This document shows, in pieces, positions 36,219 through 45,205 of a stretch of DNA of 64,000 nt; position 1 is the first letter of the stretch; each line of letters starts with the position of its first letter. Source of the DNA: Bacillus sp. AFS073361 (GTDB lineage Bacteria > Bacillota > Bacilli > Bacillales > Cytobacillaceae); assembly GCF_002567005.1 (NCBI RefSeq), contig NZ_NUZU01000039.1:492325-556324 (forward strand), written 5' to 3'. Both the position numbers and the translations under genes were made by a program. Below the pieces are notes generated by a model. That model saw nothing but the letters and a program-made list of their open reading frames with translations. It ran no database searches and was not told where the DNA came from.

Positions 36219-37667
36219 GTGGAAAATGTGGCAAAAGAATCAGTAGGAGAAATAGGTCAACGCCAGTCGAAATCAACGAAATGGTATAAGAACTGGAAAT
36301 TTATCACAACCGGTATAATCGTTATCATCGCAATCATATTTGCGGCAATCAGCTATTATCAGGCAAATTACTTTAATTCACATATTGAAATTAATGGCAC
36401 AAATGTCGGAGGATTAACTCCTGATGAAGCACTCAATAAATTAAAATCGTCTGTCTTAACAAATAAGGTCTACGTTGGACAACAACAAATTTTAGATGGA
36501 AAAGATACGAAGATGGAATTTACAGAGGAAGATCTGCCAGGTGTTAAAAAGTTATTAAAAAGCCAATGGTCAATTTTTCCCTCTTCAAAGGTGAAAGAAT
36601 ATTCCTTATTGCCGAGTAACATCGATCAGTATCGAAGCCAAGAAATGAAGAAACAAGTTGAAGAGAAGCTTGTAAAAATGAATAAGAACTTAACTCCGCC
36701 TAAAGATGCAAAGGCCATTTTGAAAGAAGGTACAGTCATCATTTCAAAAAGTAAGAATGGTGAGCAGTATGATGTTGCCAGTCTTTTAAAAGACTTCGAT
36801 AAGCATGGATATACTAGTGAAATCCATTTGAGCCCTGTATACATCCAGCCAATTAAAGAAGACAGTCAGATTGTCAAAAATGAAGAGAAAAAGCTGCAGG
36901 ATCTTCTTCAACAAACCGTTGAGTACAAAGTCCAGGACAAGGTTTATTCTTTAAAAGGCAGCGAATTAATAAAAAATGCTACGGTTTCAAAAGACATGGA
37001 GGTTAAGATTGACAAAGGTGATCTTAAAAAGAAAATCGAAGAAATAAATGAGTCTCAATCCACATTAGATAAAAATTTTAAATTTAAAACCCATTCAGGT
37101 TCAGTCATTTCAGTTAAAGGACAAGGTTATGGCTGGGCATTAGACGTGGCTAAAGAAACCAAACAGGTAAAGTCCGCTTTTGAAAAAGGAACGACCTCCG
37201 TTTCTGCATCTAATACGGTCGGACATGGCTGGAGTGGTGAAGGCTACGGATACGATACCACAACAAACAATGGCATCGGTGATACATATGCGGAAGTTTC
37301 GATTGCCGAACAGCGTATTTGGATTTACAAAAAGGGTAAATTAGTCATCACAACGAATGTCGTGACTGGTAAACACAGCACTGGGAATGATACATCAAAA
37401 GGAGTGTGGTATATCCTCTATAAACGAACACCTGCCACACTAACAGGCAGAGAGCTCGGAGGAAAACCGAGTTATGAAGTACAAGTTGATTATTGGGCAC
37501 CTTTTACGAATGATGGACAAGGATTTCACGATGCCGGCTTTCGATCAAACTGGGCAAGTAATGCCTACTTAAATGCAGGATCGCATGGCTGCGTTAATAC
37601 ACCGCCTAGCGCTATGAGTACCGTATATAATAATCTCAGTACTTACGAGCCGGTCGTCATTTATTAA
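36219..37667 (+). CDS. Membrane-anchored L,D-transpeptidase with peptidoglycan-binding domain
   Basis: A protein of about 482 residues. A cytoplasmic N-terminus precedes one membrane anchor (FITTGIIVIIAIIFAAISYY). An extracellular PG_binding_4-type domain begins HIEINGTNVGGLTPDEA. The C-terminal YkuD domain starts YAEVSIAEQRIWIYKKGKLV and ends with the active site HDAGFRSNW...GSHGCVNTPP (His, then Ser-His-Gly-Cys). It makes 3-3 cross-links or attaches proteins to the wall. GTG at 36219 lies 7 nt after GGGGGGA; the ATG at 36147 would add 24 residues but has no ribosome site. It is monocistronic, with a terminator behind. Confidence 0.9.
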   Translation: MENVAKESVGEIGQRQSKSTKWYKNWKFITTGIIVIIAIIFAAISYYQANYFNSHIEINGTNVGGLTPDEALNKLKSSVLTNKVYVGQQQILDGKDTKMEFTEEDLPGVKKLLKSQWSIFPSSKVKEYSLLPSNIDQYRSQEMKKQVEEKLVKMNKNLTPPKDAKAILKEGTVIISKSKNGEQYDVASLLKDFDKHGYTSEIHLSPVYIQPIKEDSQIVKNEEKKLQDLLQQTVEYKVQDKVYSLKGSELIKNATVSKDMEVKIDKGDLKKKIEEINESQSTLDKNFKFKTHSGSVISVKGQGYGWALDVAKETKQVKSAFEKGTTSVSASNTVGHGWSGEGYGYDTTTNNGIGDTYAEVSIAEQRIWIYKKGKLVITTNVVTGKHSTGNDTSKGVWYILYKRTPATLTGRELGGKPSYEVQVDYWAPFTNDGQGFHDAGFRSNWASNAYLNAGSHGCVNTPPSAMSTVYNNLSTYEPVVIY

Positions 37668-37680
37668 ATAAGCAATTAGA

Positions 37681-37714
37681 ATCAGGAAATCACCAATGAT
37701 TTCCTGATTTTTTT
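37681..37714 (+). terminator. Terminator of the L,D-transpeptidase gene
   Basis: ATCAGGAAATCA and TGATTTCCTGAT form a perfect 12-bp stem with a 4-nt loop and run into a T tract. It starts 13 bp past the stop. Confidence 0.93.
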
Positions 37715-37773
37715 CAATCATTTTCGTATGTTTATTCGTTGGAGGTTGATAGTTTATATAGAAGCTTCCCATG

Positions 37774-38865
37774 TTATGAATGTGCTTGAAATTTTTTTCG
37801 TAAACTCCCTACCAACCATAGTAAAAGAGGGATTCCTACCATATTGACCGGAAGAGCAAAATTGATCCAATACTTATTCAGATAAAGGAGGCTAAACGTT
37901 GGGGTGGGAAAGATGACCGATATCCCAAAAAAGACGGGCACGGTAAACCAGAGCATTTTTCGCCAGTTTTTGATATGGAACAATTGTGCGGTTCCATAGT
38001 TAGCTAAAAAGAAGTAAAGCGATAATTTAATAAAAATACTAAGGATCCAAACTAGAACAGCCAGGATTTCTAAGTTTTGAATAAAATCCATCACTGTAAC
38101 ATAGCTGACCGTATCAAATGCAGGATGCCGCAGCTTTGATGCAATTTCTGGTCCCAATATCAGCAATACTCCAATTACGACTGAACTAACAAGCCCTGAA
38201 GCTACAGCAATTCCCAAAACTGCGCTTTTTAAGCCCTTTTGTGGATGGTCCATAAATGAAAGGAGCATTAACATCATGACAGACTCTCCAAGAAAAGAGA
38301 GCGGAGTTAAGGTTCCTTTCATAATTGGCAGGAGTCCCGTATCTGAAAAGATGGGCAGAAAATTGTGGTAATTAAAAATGGATACGGATAAAAACAACAT
38401 AATGAGAACGGATAGGAATACGATGGGACCAAACACTTCGCTGCACCGTCCAATCCCTTCAATGCCTCCACTGTAAGTTACATAGATTAGTGTCAAAAGC
38501 ATGGTTAACACTAATATCCACAATGGTGTAGTTGGAAGTAGTATGGTAATGGTAAAGTCTGCAAATTCCCTTAAGATATCACCAATTACAGAAAACCATT
38601 GAATAAGATAAACAGCTACAATAAGCAATCCGAACCACTTGCCAAAAATAAGCTGACTATATTCAACAAGTGTTTTTCCTGGATAAAGAAGGGCAGCCTT
38701 TGAGGACACGTATACAATCATAATACCTAACATTCCGGCAAGGCAATAGCATATCCAGGCATCTTGCTTAGCAACCTGAAAAGTTGGGGAAATGGTAATC
38801 AGTATCATATTTCCCGTTTCGAAAGTGAACATCAGCCAAAAAATTTGCAGTGCTGAGAGTTTCAT
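37774..38865 (-). CDS. Germinant receptor inner-membrane permease subunit (GerB type)
   Basis: A 363-residue protein with ten hydrophobic segments, of the endospore germination permease family within the APC superfamily. It begins KLSALQIFWLMFTFETGNMI. FADFTITILLPTTPLWIL near 102 and the LRHPAFDTVSYVTVMDFIQ region near 243 are typical GerAB/GerKB segments. This B subunit binds the germinant. It overlaps gerC by 4 nt, completing the A-C-B order as in the B. subtilis gerK operon. Expression is expected in the forespore. Confidence 0.92.
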   Translation of the reverse strand: MKLSALQIFWLMFTFETGNMILITISPTFQVAKQDAWICYCLAGMLGIMIVYVSSKAALLYPGKTLVEYSQLIFGKWFGLLIVAVYLIQWFSVIGDILREFADFTITILLPTTPLWILVLTMLLTLIYVTYSGGIEGIGRCSEVFGPIVFLSVLIMLFLSVSIFNYHNFLPIFSDTGLLPIMKGTLTPLSFLGESVMMLMLLSFMDHPQKGLKSAVLGIAVASGLVSSVVIGVLLILGPEIASKLRHPAFDTVSYVTVMDFIQNLEILAVLVWILSIFIKLSLYFFLANYGTAQLFHIKNWRKMLWFTVPVFFGISVIFPTPTFSLLYLNKYWINFALPVNMVGIPLLLWLVGSLRKKFQAHS

Positions 38866-40058
38866 TTTTTGACCTCACTTTCTTTATACATCAATGAGGT
38901 ACCATTCATTCCAATGTCCGTAATCTTAACGTCGGCTTTTACTATAATCTTAGCCTCTGAAAATTTCTTATCCCATTCATTTTTCAAAGATTTCCACATT
39001 TTTGGTTTCTTTCGATGGATCACTTCGCCAAATCCAAAGATATCTAAGCCATACTCATTTTGTACTTTTTTTATCGTTTGTTGAACTTGTTTTTGGGCAT
39101 AAGTTTCGAATTCCTTTTCGCGCTGTTTAAGATTGTTGTGGTACTGAACATCCAAATTTGAATTATTTTCCGTTAAGGTCCCCTCGCCCTTCAATGTGAC
39201 TATGAACTTAATTTGATTATGATGACTAATATGCGGTTTAATTTTACTGCTAATTCGGTTTAATTGGAGACTTGCATTACTATCCTTTTTTGCAATACTA
39301 ATCGTATATTTTTTCAGAATTCCCATTACCCACAGCATATGTTTGTTTTCTTCCATATTTAAAAGTCCCCGCATTTTTAGGTTTTGATCGAATATTGCCA
39401 CTCCTGCAATCCGTAGTAGAGGTGGATTAGCTGATCCCACTTTCCCTGCTTTATTTCCATTCTGAGAACTGCTGAACTCAAGAACAGGCATTGTGGAGCG
39501 TAAACCGTCACTATTAGCTGCCGTCATAAAATTTAAGTAAGTCGTGTTCCCTCTTCCTCCCGATTTTTCATGTATACTTAAAGCCGCAGTAGCCGGTGGC
39601 TTTTCTAAAGGATTGGTTAGAGAAAGTGCTTCTTTAGCCGTCGCACCCTTGATGACAAATATATCCGTTCTCAAACTAACCTCGGGACTCCTTTGATTTG
39701 CATCCAGCATTTTCTTTAGTCCACGACGTGCAAATTGCTCGCCAAGAATAATGACACGTCGCTGACCGGCAAACAACTCCCTTGGAAGTTTTAACTGTAT
39801 GTTATCCAAACAGTCGCTTGGATTTTTTCCCTTCGCAGAAATCGTAAAAAATCCCTTTTCTCCTCCTGTACCGCCTTGGGTTTGCATATTAGATGGAATG
39901 ACAATTTGACCGCTTATTTCTACTCCATTATTTTTTGCACTATCATAGCCTGAAGCCAGCCATATCGCTCGTTCATTTAACTCTTTGCTATCCCAGCATC
40001 CAGAAATGAAAAAGAGGGAGAAACATAATACTAAATGAAGAATGTACTCTTTCTTCAA
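38862..40058 (-). CDS. Germinant receptor lipoprotein subunit (Ger(x)C)
   Basis: This 398-residue protein has a lipoprotein signal peptide with the lipobox FFISGC (Cys at about residue 21). Ger(x)C segments follow: CWDSKELNERAIWLASGYD, LPRELFAGQRRVIILGEQFARRG and the C-terminal FGEVIHRKKPKMWKSLKNEW. It is diacylated and exposed on the outer face of the inner spore membrane. It overlaps the A-subunit gene by 4 nt at its start and the B-subunit gene by 4 nt at its end. Confidence 0.93.
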   Translation of the reverse strand: MKKEYILHLVLCFSLFFISGCWDSKELNERAIWLASGYDSAKNNGVEISGQIVIPSNMQTQGGTGGEKGFFTISAKGKNPSDCLDNIQLKLPRELFAGQRRVIILGEQFARRGLKKMLDANQRSPEVSLRTDIFVIKGATAKEALSLTNPLEKPPATAALSIHEKSGGRGNTTYLNFMTAANSDGLRSTMPVLEFSSSQNGNKAGKVGSANPPLLRIAGVAIFDQNLKMRGLLNMEENKHMLWVMGILKKYTISIAKKDSNASLQLNRISSKIKPHISHHNQIKFIVTLKGEGTLTENNSNLDVQYHNNLKQREKEFETYAQKQVQQTIKKVQNEYGLDIFGFGEVIHRKKPKMWKSLKNEWDKKFSEAKIIVKADVKITDIGMNGTSLMYKESEVKK

Positions 40059-41638
40059 TCATCTCTTCCCCCTTTTTTCGGACTTGGCTTTTGTCCAGGA
40101 GGAATTCGTGGTTTATTGCTGCCGAAGGTAAAAATCGGACCAAACTGCATAGCCCATCGGGGTGACCTGAAAAATGCGCTCTTTAAATCCCGGGGAATCT
40201 GTGGGGCCACAGGTGTAAAATACGGAACCCCAAAAGAGCGGAGATTGACAAGATGAATGGTCAGCATAATAAAGCCCAGTGTGATCCCGTATAAACCAAA
40301 GATTCCAGCTAAAATCAGCATGGCAAATCGGACGAGCCTCAGCGCAGTTCCAAGATTGTAACGTGGAATTGAAAACGAGGCAATTCCGGTTGTAGCTACG
40401 ACAATGACCATGGGGGCAGAGACGATACCTGCTTGTACAGCTGCCTGTCCGACGACAAGAGCTCCAACAATACTGACCGCTGAACCGACCGCTCTTGGCA
40501 AGCGTATCCCAGCCTCCCGTAACCCTTCAAACACAAATTCCATAATCAAGGCTTCAATGATGGCTGGGAATGGGACACCCTCTCGAGCTGACGCTATACT
40601 AATAAGGAGTTTAGTGGGTATTAGTTTTGGATGATAGGTTGAAAGCGCGACATATAAAGATGGTAAAAAGAGAGTCATATTAAACAAAACATAACGAACA
40701 AACCGGATGAAATTGGTATAGAAAAAACGTTCATAGTAATCCTCAACCGTCTGAAGTCCATCCCAAAATGTCATTGGAGCAATGAGGGCAAACGGAGTAT
40801 TATCGACGAGAATCGCGACTTTTCCTTCCAATAAGTTGGCCACAACAATATCTGGCCTTTCTGTATTTTGAATTTGCGGGAATGGTGAAAATGGCATGTC
40901 CTCAATAAATTCCTCTATGTACTCAGATTCCAGTATCGCGTCAATTTTAATACGCCCCAACCTTTTACGTACCTCTTCCAATAGTGAATCCTGAGCAATT
41001 CCCTCAATGTAAGCAATAACAATATCGGTTTGAGAAAGTTCGCCAATCGAGAGGGACTCCAATTTCAGTCTAGTGCTTCGGATTCTTCTGCGGAGAAGGG
41101 TAGTATTTGTCCGGATTAATTCTGTAAATCCATCTCTCGGGCCTCTAATGGTGATTTCTGTTGCCGGTTCTTCCACATTCCGCATTTCAAATTCTGTTAA
41201 ATTGACAAGTAAAGCTTGTGATTCACCTTCTAATAATATTCCGACATTCGCCTTCAAGACCCCATTAACCAGTTCGTGCATCTGTGAAACAGTTTTAACA
41301 GGAGTGACAGATAAAAGCTGTTTCTCCATGATTTGTACTATCGATCGAATTTCAACGCTATCATTGGGAAGCCCCTCAAATACCATCGGTTTGAACAGCA
41401 TACTCTCCAGAGTTTTTGTGTCAGTTAATCCATCTAAATAAGCTAGAAGAATTTTAGGTTTGCCTGTTATATATATAGGACGAATGATAAAGTCAGCGCA
41501 ATTTTGAAACATTTCTTTTAAAATTTGTTCGTTTTCCGAAAGATTCGTACTGAATGGTTCGATAGTTTCTTCTCCAAGGGACAGTGAAATGATTTTCTTC
41601 AATTTATCTACCTTTTCTCGTTTACGGAACCGAACCAT
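40055..41638 (-). CDS. Germinant receptor A subunit (GerA/GerKA type)
   Basis: A 527-residue spore germination protein. A soluble N-terminal domain of about 280 residues includes the ILLEGESQALLVNL and GPRDGF segments (shown GPRDGFTELIRTN near 180). Four to five membrane helices follow (LPSLYVALSTYHPKLIPT near 325, then helices to about 490), and a short basic Pro-rich tail ends PGQKPSPKKGGRDD. It is the first gene of the tricistronic receptor operon. The receptor triggers germination in response to nutrients; the specificity cannot be read from sequence. Confidence 0.94.
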   Translation of the reverse strand: MVRFRKREKVDKLKKIISLSLGEETIEPFSTNLSENEQILKEMFQNCADFIIRPIYITGKPKILLAYLDGLTDTKTLESMLFKPMVFEGLPNDSVEIRSIVQIMEKQLLSVTPVKTVSQMHELVNGVLKANVGILLEGESQALLVNLTEFEMRNVEEPATEITIRGPRDGFTELIRTNTTLLRRRIRSTRLKLESLSIGELSQTDIVIAYIEGIAQDSLLEEVRKRLGRIKIDAILESEYIEEFIEDMPFSPFPQIQNTERPDIVVANLLEGKVAILVDNTPFALIAPMTFWDGLQTVEDYYERFFYTNFIRFVRYVLFNMTLFLPSLYVALSTYHPKLIPTKLLISIASAREGVPFPAIIEALIMEFVFEGLREAGIRLPRAVGSAVSIVGALVVGQAAVQAGIVSAPMVIVVATTGIASFSIPRYNLGTALRLVRFAMLILAGIFGLYGITLGFIMLTIHLVNLRSFGVPYFTPVAPQIPRDLKSAFFRSPRWAMQFGPIFTFGSNKPRIPPGQKPSPKKGGRDD

Positions 41639-41664
41639 TCTTGTGCCCCCTTTAATTCACTGTG

Positions 41665-41697
41665 TATTATTTTTCCAATAAGGGAGGTTTATATGCA
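41665..41697 (-). promoter_or_regulatory. Candidate sigma-G promoter of the germinant receptor operon
   Basis: On the minus strand TGCATAT (41691-41697) lies 19 nt before AATAATA (41665-41671), close to the sigma-G consensus GHATR and CATWMTA. It is placed about 30 bp before the A-subunit start with an AAAGGGGG site between. This is a consensus match only. Confidence 0.4.
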
Positions 41698-41852
41698 CTT
41701 TTTACGGAGGATAAGATGTAATTTTTTACAATTACAAAAAAATTGCTCACTACTCAAATTAGCCTTTAAATCTCTCTAGTCTGTGGAAGCATGTTTTTGC
41801 TATAAATAGAATAAAATCGAAAAAAGGACAATTTCCTAGAAAGGTGATCAAA

Positions 41853-42686
41853 GTGAAAGAAATTACCTTTAAAGCATTTGCTGTCACCCATGAAATTGAC
41901 TTGAACAAAATTGCCATTCATTGCGGGATTCCTAAAAAATTCACCTGGGAACAACCTTTGATCCTAAGAGGCGCTATTCTAGAATCGATTCTCCATAGCA
42001 ATGTAGATGATTCGCAAATGGTGCTGATCTTTTCTTTTGGCAGTATTGTCTTCATTAATCATTTGTGTGTTGATGAGATCGAGAGTTTATTGTATTACAT
42101 CCATTCCTTCGAACCAGATTTTGACATTAAACAAGCCGACAGATATAGCGACGATTACTGCCTTCATATTACTGAGACGGAGAACCTTGAATTGACGGAC
42201 GAATATGTAGTCGTCCCTGAATATGAAGAATTTTACCCTGAATTGATTTCTACTGTTATTGCAAAATCCGTGGCGCTTGAAAAGACAGAGGAACAACTTG
42301 GGCAAATCCATGACAAACTCGAAACCATGATCGACAGACTGGAGAAAGGCAACCTGCGAATTGGTAACAAGGAGCTGGCCCGGACGACAGCAAAAATCGT
42401 CCGTCACGAATACAATACCCTTGCGTATATCATGATTTTGGATAAGCCTGATATTACCTGGACGAGCAGCGCGGCCAGCGGTTTTTACGACAGAATGGTG
42501 GAGTTTTTTGAATTGAACGATCGCTATAAAATATTGAAGATCAAAACGGAGATTTTATACAACATCATGGATGGTTTTTCCACCATCAGCCATTCAATTC
42601 GAGGATTATTCGTGGAATGGATCATCGTCACTCTTATTGTCATTGAAATTGTCCTGACTGTCTTGGAAATTGGCGGCTGGCTATAA
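41853..42686 (+). CDS. RMD1/YagE-family (DUF155) protein
   Basis: A 277-residue protein of the RMD1 family, known from yeast Rmd1/Rmd8 and from bacteria. It begins with a mixed alpha/beta domain (VLIFSFGSIVFIN near 47). A helical part follows (IAKSVALEKTEEQLGQI near 138 and ELARTTAKIVRHEYNTL near 178) and one C-terminal membrane helix (VEWIIVTLIVIEIVLTVLEIGG). The second GTG (41853) has AAAGGTG at good spacing; the first GTG (41844) lies inside that site. It is divergent from the germination operon. Biochemical function is unknown in bacteria. Confidence 0.82.
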   Translation: MKEITFKAFAVTHEIDLNKIAIHCGIPKKFTWEQPLILRGAILESILHSNVDDSQMVLIFSFGSIVFINHLCVDEIESLLYYIHSFEPDFDIKQADRYSDDYCLHITETENLELTDEYVVVPEYEEFYPELISTVIAKSVALEKTEEQLGQIHDKLETMIDRLEKGNLRIGNKELARTTAKIVRHEYNTLAYIMILDKPDITWTSSAASGFYDRMVEFFELNDRYKILKIKTEILYNIMDGFSTISHSIRGLFVEWIIVTLIVIEIVLTVLEIGGWL

Positions 42687-42697
42687 ATAAAAGGTGA

Positions 42698-42730
42698 CAC
42701 CCGGTGCCTTCGGACTGGGTGCCTCTTTGC
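42698..42730 (+). terminator. Terminator behind the RMD1-family gene
   Basis: CACCCGGT and ACTGGGTG pair around a TTCG-type loop, followed by a weak T-rich tail. It lies 12 bp past the stop codon. Confidence 0.65.
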
Positions 42731-42755
42731 TTTGATTTAGTATTAGAATAAACCT

Positions 42756-43754
42756 CTAGTTTAAGCTCGCTTTCATTTCTTCTACGGATTCTACCTCAAA
42801 TCCTAAATCAAGTAACATTTTGTGATCTTCGGATTCTTCTTGTCCAGTAGTTGTTAAGTAATCACCGACGAAGATGGAATTGGCTGCATATAAACCCAAT
42901 GCTTGTAGTGAACCAAAGTTGACTTCTCGTCCGCCTGAAATCCGAATTTCTTTTGTTGGATTAACAAAACGAAATAACGCCAAAACCTTTAAACAATAAA
43001 GTGGGGTTAGTTCTTTTACTCCTTCTAAAGGAGTACCATCAATCGCATGTAGGAAATTAACTGGAATGGAATCCGCATCAAGAGCTTTTAAGCTTTTAGC
43101 CATATCGACTACATCTTGCTTTGTCTCCTTCATTCCTACAATAACACCTGAACATGGCGACATTCCGGATTCTTTTACTGTTTCTACCGTATTGACTCGA
43201 TCATCGTATGTATGGGAAGTTGTGATGTTGGCATGGTTGCTCGCTGATGTATTGATATTATGATTGTAACGATCTACTCCGGCTTCTTTCAGCTGCTTCG
43301 CTTGTTCTGGTTTTAACAGTCCAAGACAGGCACAAACTTTCAATCCATATGTTTCCTTTATTTCTTTAACTGCCTCCACTACGTGTGCAACATCTTTATT
43401 AGATGGTCCTCTGCCACTAGCCACAATACAGTACGTCCCTATATTTAAATCATGTGCACGTTTTGCGCCTTCAAGTATCGTATCCTTATCTACCATTCTG
43501 TAAGAATTAATCGGTGCTGTCGAAATAGATGATTGAGAGCAATAGCCACAATTCTCGGGACAGAGTCCAGATTTCGCATTCAAGATCATATTAAGTTTTA
43601 CCTTTTTTCCATAATATCGCTTTCTGATTTGAAAAGCAGCGTGCATTAGTAGAAGAACGTCATCATCTGGACATTCTAATATGGAAAGTGCCTCCTGATT
43701 GGTTATATCCATCCCATCTAACACTCGATCTGCAAGATTCATCCATTTATTCAT
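42756..43754 (-). CDS. bioB: Biotin synthase
   Basis: This 332-residue radical SAM enzyme inserts sulfur into dethiobiotin. The SAM cluster motif is SGLCPENCGYCSQ near residue 63 (CxxxCxxC), and the auxiliary [2Fe-2S] cysteines lie in YCIVASGRG near 107 and ACLGLLK near 140. The conserved Arg ligand is in EIRISGGREVNFG near 272. It is a single gene without the rest of the bio operon nearby. A BirA operator directly upstream indicates repression by biotin. Confidence 0.96.
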   Translation of the reverse strand: MNKWMNLADRVLDGMDITNQEALSILECPDDDVLLLMHAAFQIRKRYYGKKVKLNMILNAKSGLCPENCGYCSQSSISTAPINSYRMVDKDTILEGAKRAHDLNIGTYCIVASGRGPSNKDVAHVVEAVKEIKETYGLKVCACLGLLKPEQAKQLKEAGVDRYNHNINTSASNHANITTSHTYDDRVNTVETVKESGMSPCSGVIVGMKETKQDVVDMAKSLKALDADSIPVNFLHAIDGTPLEGVKELTPLYCLKVLALFRFVNPTKEIRISGGREVNFGSLQALGLYAANSIFVGDYLTTTGQEESEDHKMLLDLGFEVESVEEMKASLN

Positions 43755-43796
43755 CTTTATCCCTCCATTTTAAAATAAATACTATATATTCTTTTA

Positions 43797-43827
43797 TTGT
43801 AAACTATAATAATAAATAGGTTAACAA
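43797..43827. promoter_or_regulatory. BirA operator of bioB
   Basis: TTGTAAAC and GTTAACAA are separated by 15 nt, matching the Bacillus BirA operator (TTGTTAAC-N15-GTTAACAA) with one mismatch. It sits about 45-75 bp before the bioB start. Confidence 0.85.
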
Positions 43828-43854
43828 TAAAATGAAATAATCGTAAATAAAATT

Positions 43855-43966
43855 AGATTTGCTCATTGAAACATTAGATTCGCTCGATGCAGTCTAAAAG
43901 TCGCCCATTGGAACCCCATATTCGCCCATTAACCTGAAAAATTCGCCCATTGATGTGACAAATCGA
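43855..43966. repeat. Degenerate tandem repeat around TTCGCCCATT
   Basis: Five copies of a 10-bp core recur at irregular spacing of about 18-30 bp: TTTGCTCATT, TTCGCTCGAT, GTCGCCCATT, TTCGCCCATT and TTCGCCCATT. Each is preceded by an A-rich or ATA stretch. The copies sit between the lipase terminator and the bioB promoter, outside any gene. Irregular spacing and core length exclude a CRISPR. Confidence 0.7.
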
Positions 43967-43979
43967 AGACAAGGCGCAA

Positions 43980-44010
43980 AAAAAAGCGGGGATATCTCCG
44001 CTTTTTCTTG
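43980..44010 (-). terminator. Terminator of the alpha/beta hydrolase gene
   Basis: AAAAGCGG and CCGCTTTT form the stem, with eight T residues on the minus strand behind it. It lies about 65-95 bp past the hydrolase stop. Confidence 0.88.
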
Positions 44011-44073
44011 GAATTCTTCGCATTCTATTGATAATGTAAACACTCTTTTGTCTCTATTCAGGGAAAATTCCTC

Positions 44074-44943
44074 TTACCATTCTTTAACGCTCTCCCTGTA
44101 ACGCAGCTTTTGTTTTTTACCGATCTGACCGTCTAACCACTCGACCAAATCTTCTAAAAACTTCTCTTTTCCCGCTTCATCAAAGGGTCGATGCTTGGCC
44201 AAAGGGTACTCGCATAGCTGTTTATCCTTTGAGGAAACCCGGTAAAAAAACTGATTCAACTTTGTTGGTGGTGTAATTTTATCATCAAGTCCATACTGCA
44301 ATAATAACGGCAGTTTAATCGACTGTGCCTGATTCTCTAAACGTGATATCGCTTGAATCAATCCACTTCCCAAACCTGGTGTAACGATATTGTGACGCAA
44401 GCGATCGGAATAGTACTTAGTACGCACTGCCGTATTTTTCTTCATCAAAAAGATTCTTCGAGATTTATTGATACTATAGTCTGGTTTAACCTTACCCATA
44501 ATGGTTATGCCTAACTGCTCTAACGGTTTCACTTCGTATGAAATGGCCGGCGATAGAGCAATAATTCCTGAAATGCCGTCACTATAATCCAAGGCATAAT
44601 CAAGAGTAATCAAGCCCCCAAGGCTATGCCCCACAATATACAAAGGCCTTTCAGGCTGATCTAGCGCAACAAGGTTTCGAAACTCATGTAAATCTCCTCT
44701 AAATTCATCCCATGATTGGATAAATCCCCTTTTACCAGAGCTTTTTCCATGACCGCGTAAATCAAACGTATAAACTATATACCCACTTTTAACCAGTCTT
44801 TTGAATAGATTCTGCATTCCGCCGCTATGGTCGCCATGTCCATGAACTAAAATAACTGCTGCTTTTGAAGCTGTCAATGGTTCGATTACTTTAAAAAATA
44901 GTTCTGTTCCACCGTCACCATTAAATGTCCCTGCTGTAATCAT
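44074..44943 (-). CDS. Alpha/beta hydrolase, monoacylglycerol lipase/lysophospholipase-like
   Basis: This 289-residue Hydrolase_4-type enzyme has the oxyanion segment ILVHGHGDHSGGMQ near residue 33. YTFDLRGHGKSSGKRG near 60 also fits the family, and the nucleophile elbow is IVGHSLGG near 104. Asp is in LQYGLDDKITPP near 232 and His in AKHRPFDE near 262. Such enzymes hydrolyse monoacylglycerols or lysophospholipids. The ATG at 44943 has GGAGG; the frame's earlier start lacks one. It is monocistronic. Confidence 0.87.
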   Translation of the reverse strand: MITAGTFNGDGGTELFFKVIEPLTASKAAVILVHGHGDHSGGMQNLFKRLVKSGYIVYTFDLRGHGKSSGKRGFIQSWDEFRGDLHEFRNLVALDQPERPLYIVGHSLGGLITLDYALDYSDGISGIIALSPAISYEVKPLEQLGITIMGKVKPDYSINKSRRIFLMKKNTAVRTKYYSDRLRHNIVTPGLGSGLIQAISRLENQAQSIKLPLLLQYGLDDKITPPTKLNQFFYRVSSKDKQLCEYPLAKHRPFDEAGKEKFLEDLVEWLDGQIGKKQKLRYRESVKEW

Positions 44944-45077
44944 CTTTGATAATCCTCCTGTTGCAAACACGATTAAAAAATGGATTTGACCATAGAAAAC
45001 TTATTAAATCCATTTTAGTATAAAACAAGGTAAAAGCAATTATATTCAGGGGCATTATCATACCTTTTATAAAAAGA

Positions 45078-45114
45078 AAAAAATAGACACCCCATCACTT
45101 CGGTAAGGGTGTCT
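45078..45114 (-). terminator. Terminator of the ureohydrolase operon
   Basis: AGACACCC and GGGTGTCT enclose a 14-nt loop, and the minus strand continues into a long T-rich tract. It lies about 90 bp past the ureohydrolase stop. Confidence 0.88.
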
Positions 45115-45205
45115 GTTAAAGCTTTCATGGAATCATGCCTTGGCATTCAAATTCCTAATCATATTGCCAAGGTGGAATACTATCTCAATACTAGCCAGTT
45201 CTTAA

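Noticed and set aside
40404-40634. Plus-strand open frame inside the germinant receptor A gene
   Set aside because: Antisense shadow of a conserved membrane protein; no start signal.
43855-43966. Possible CRISPR array
   Set aside because: The repeated core is only about 10 bp, spacing is irregular, copies are degenerate and no cas genes are near.
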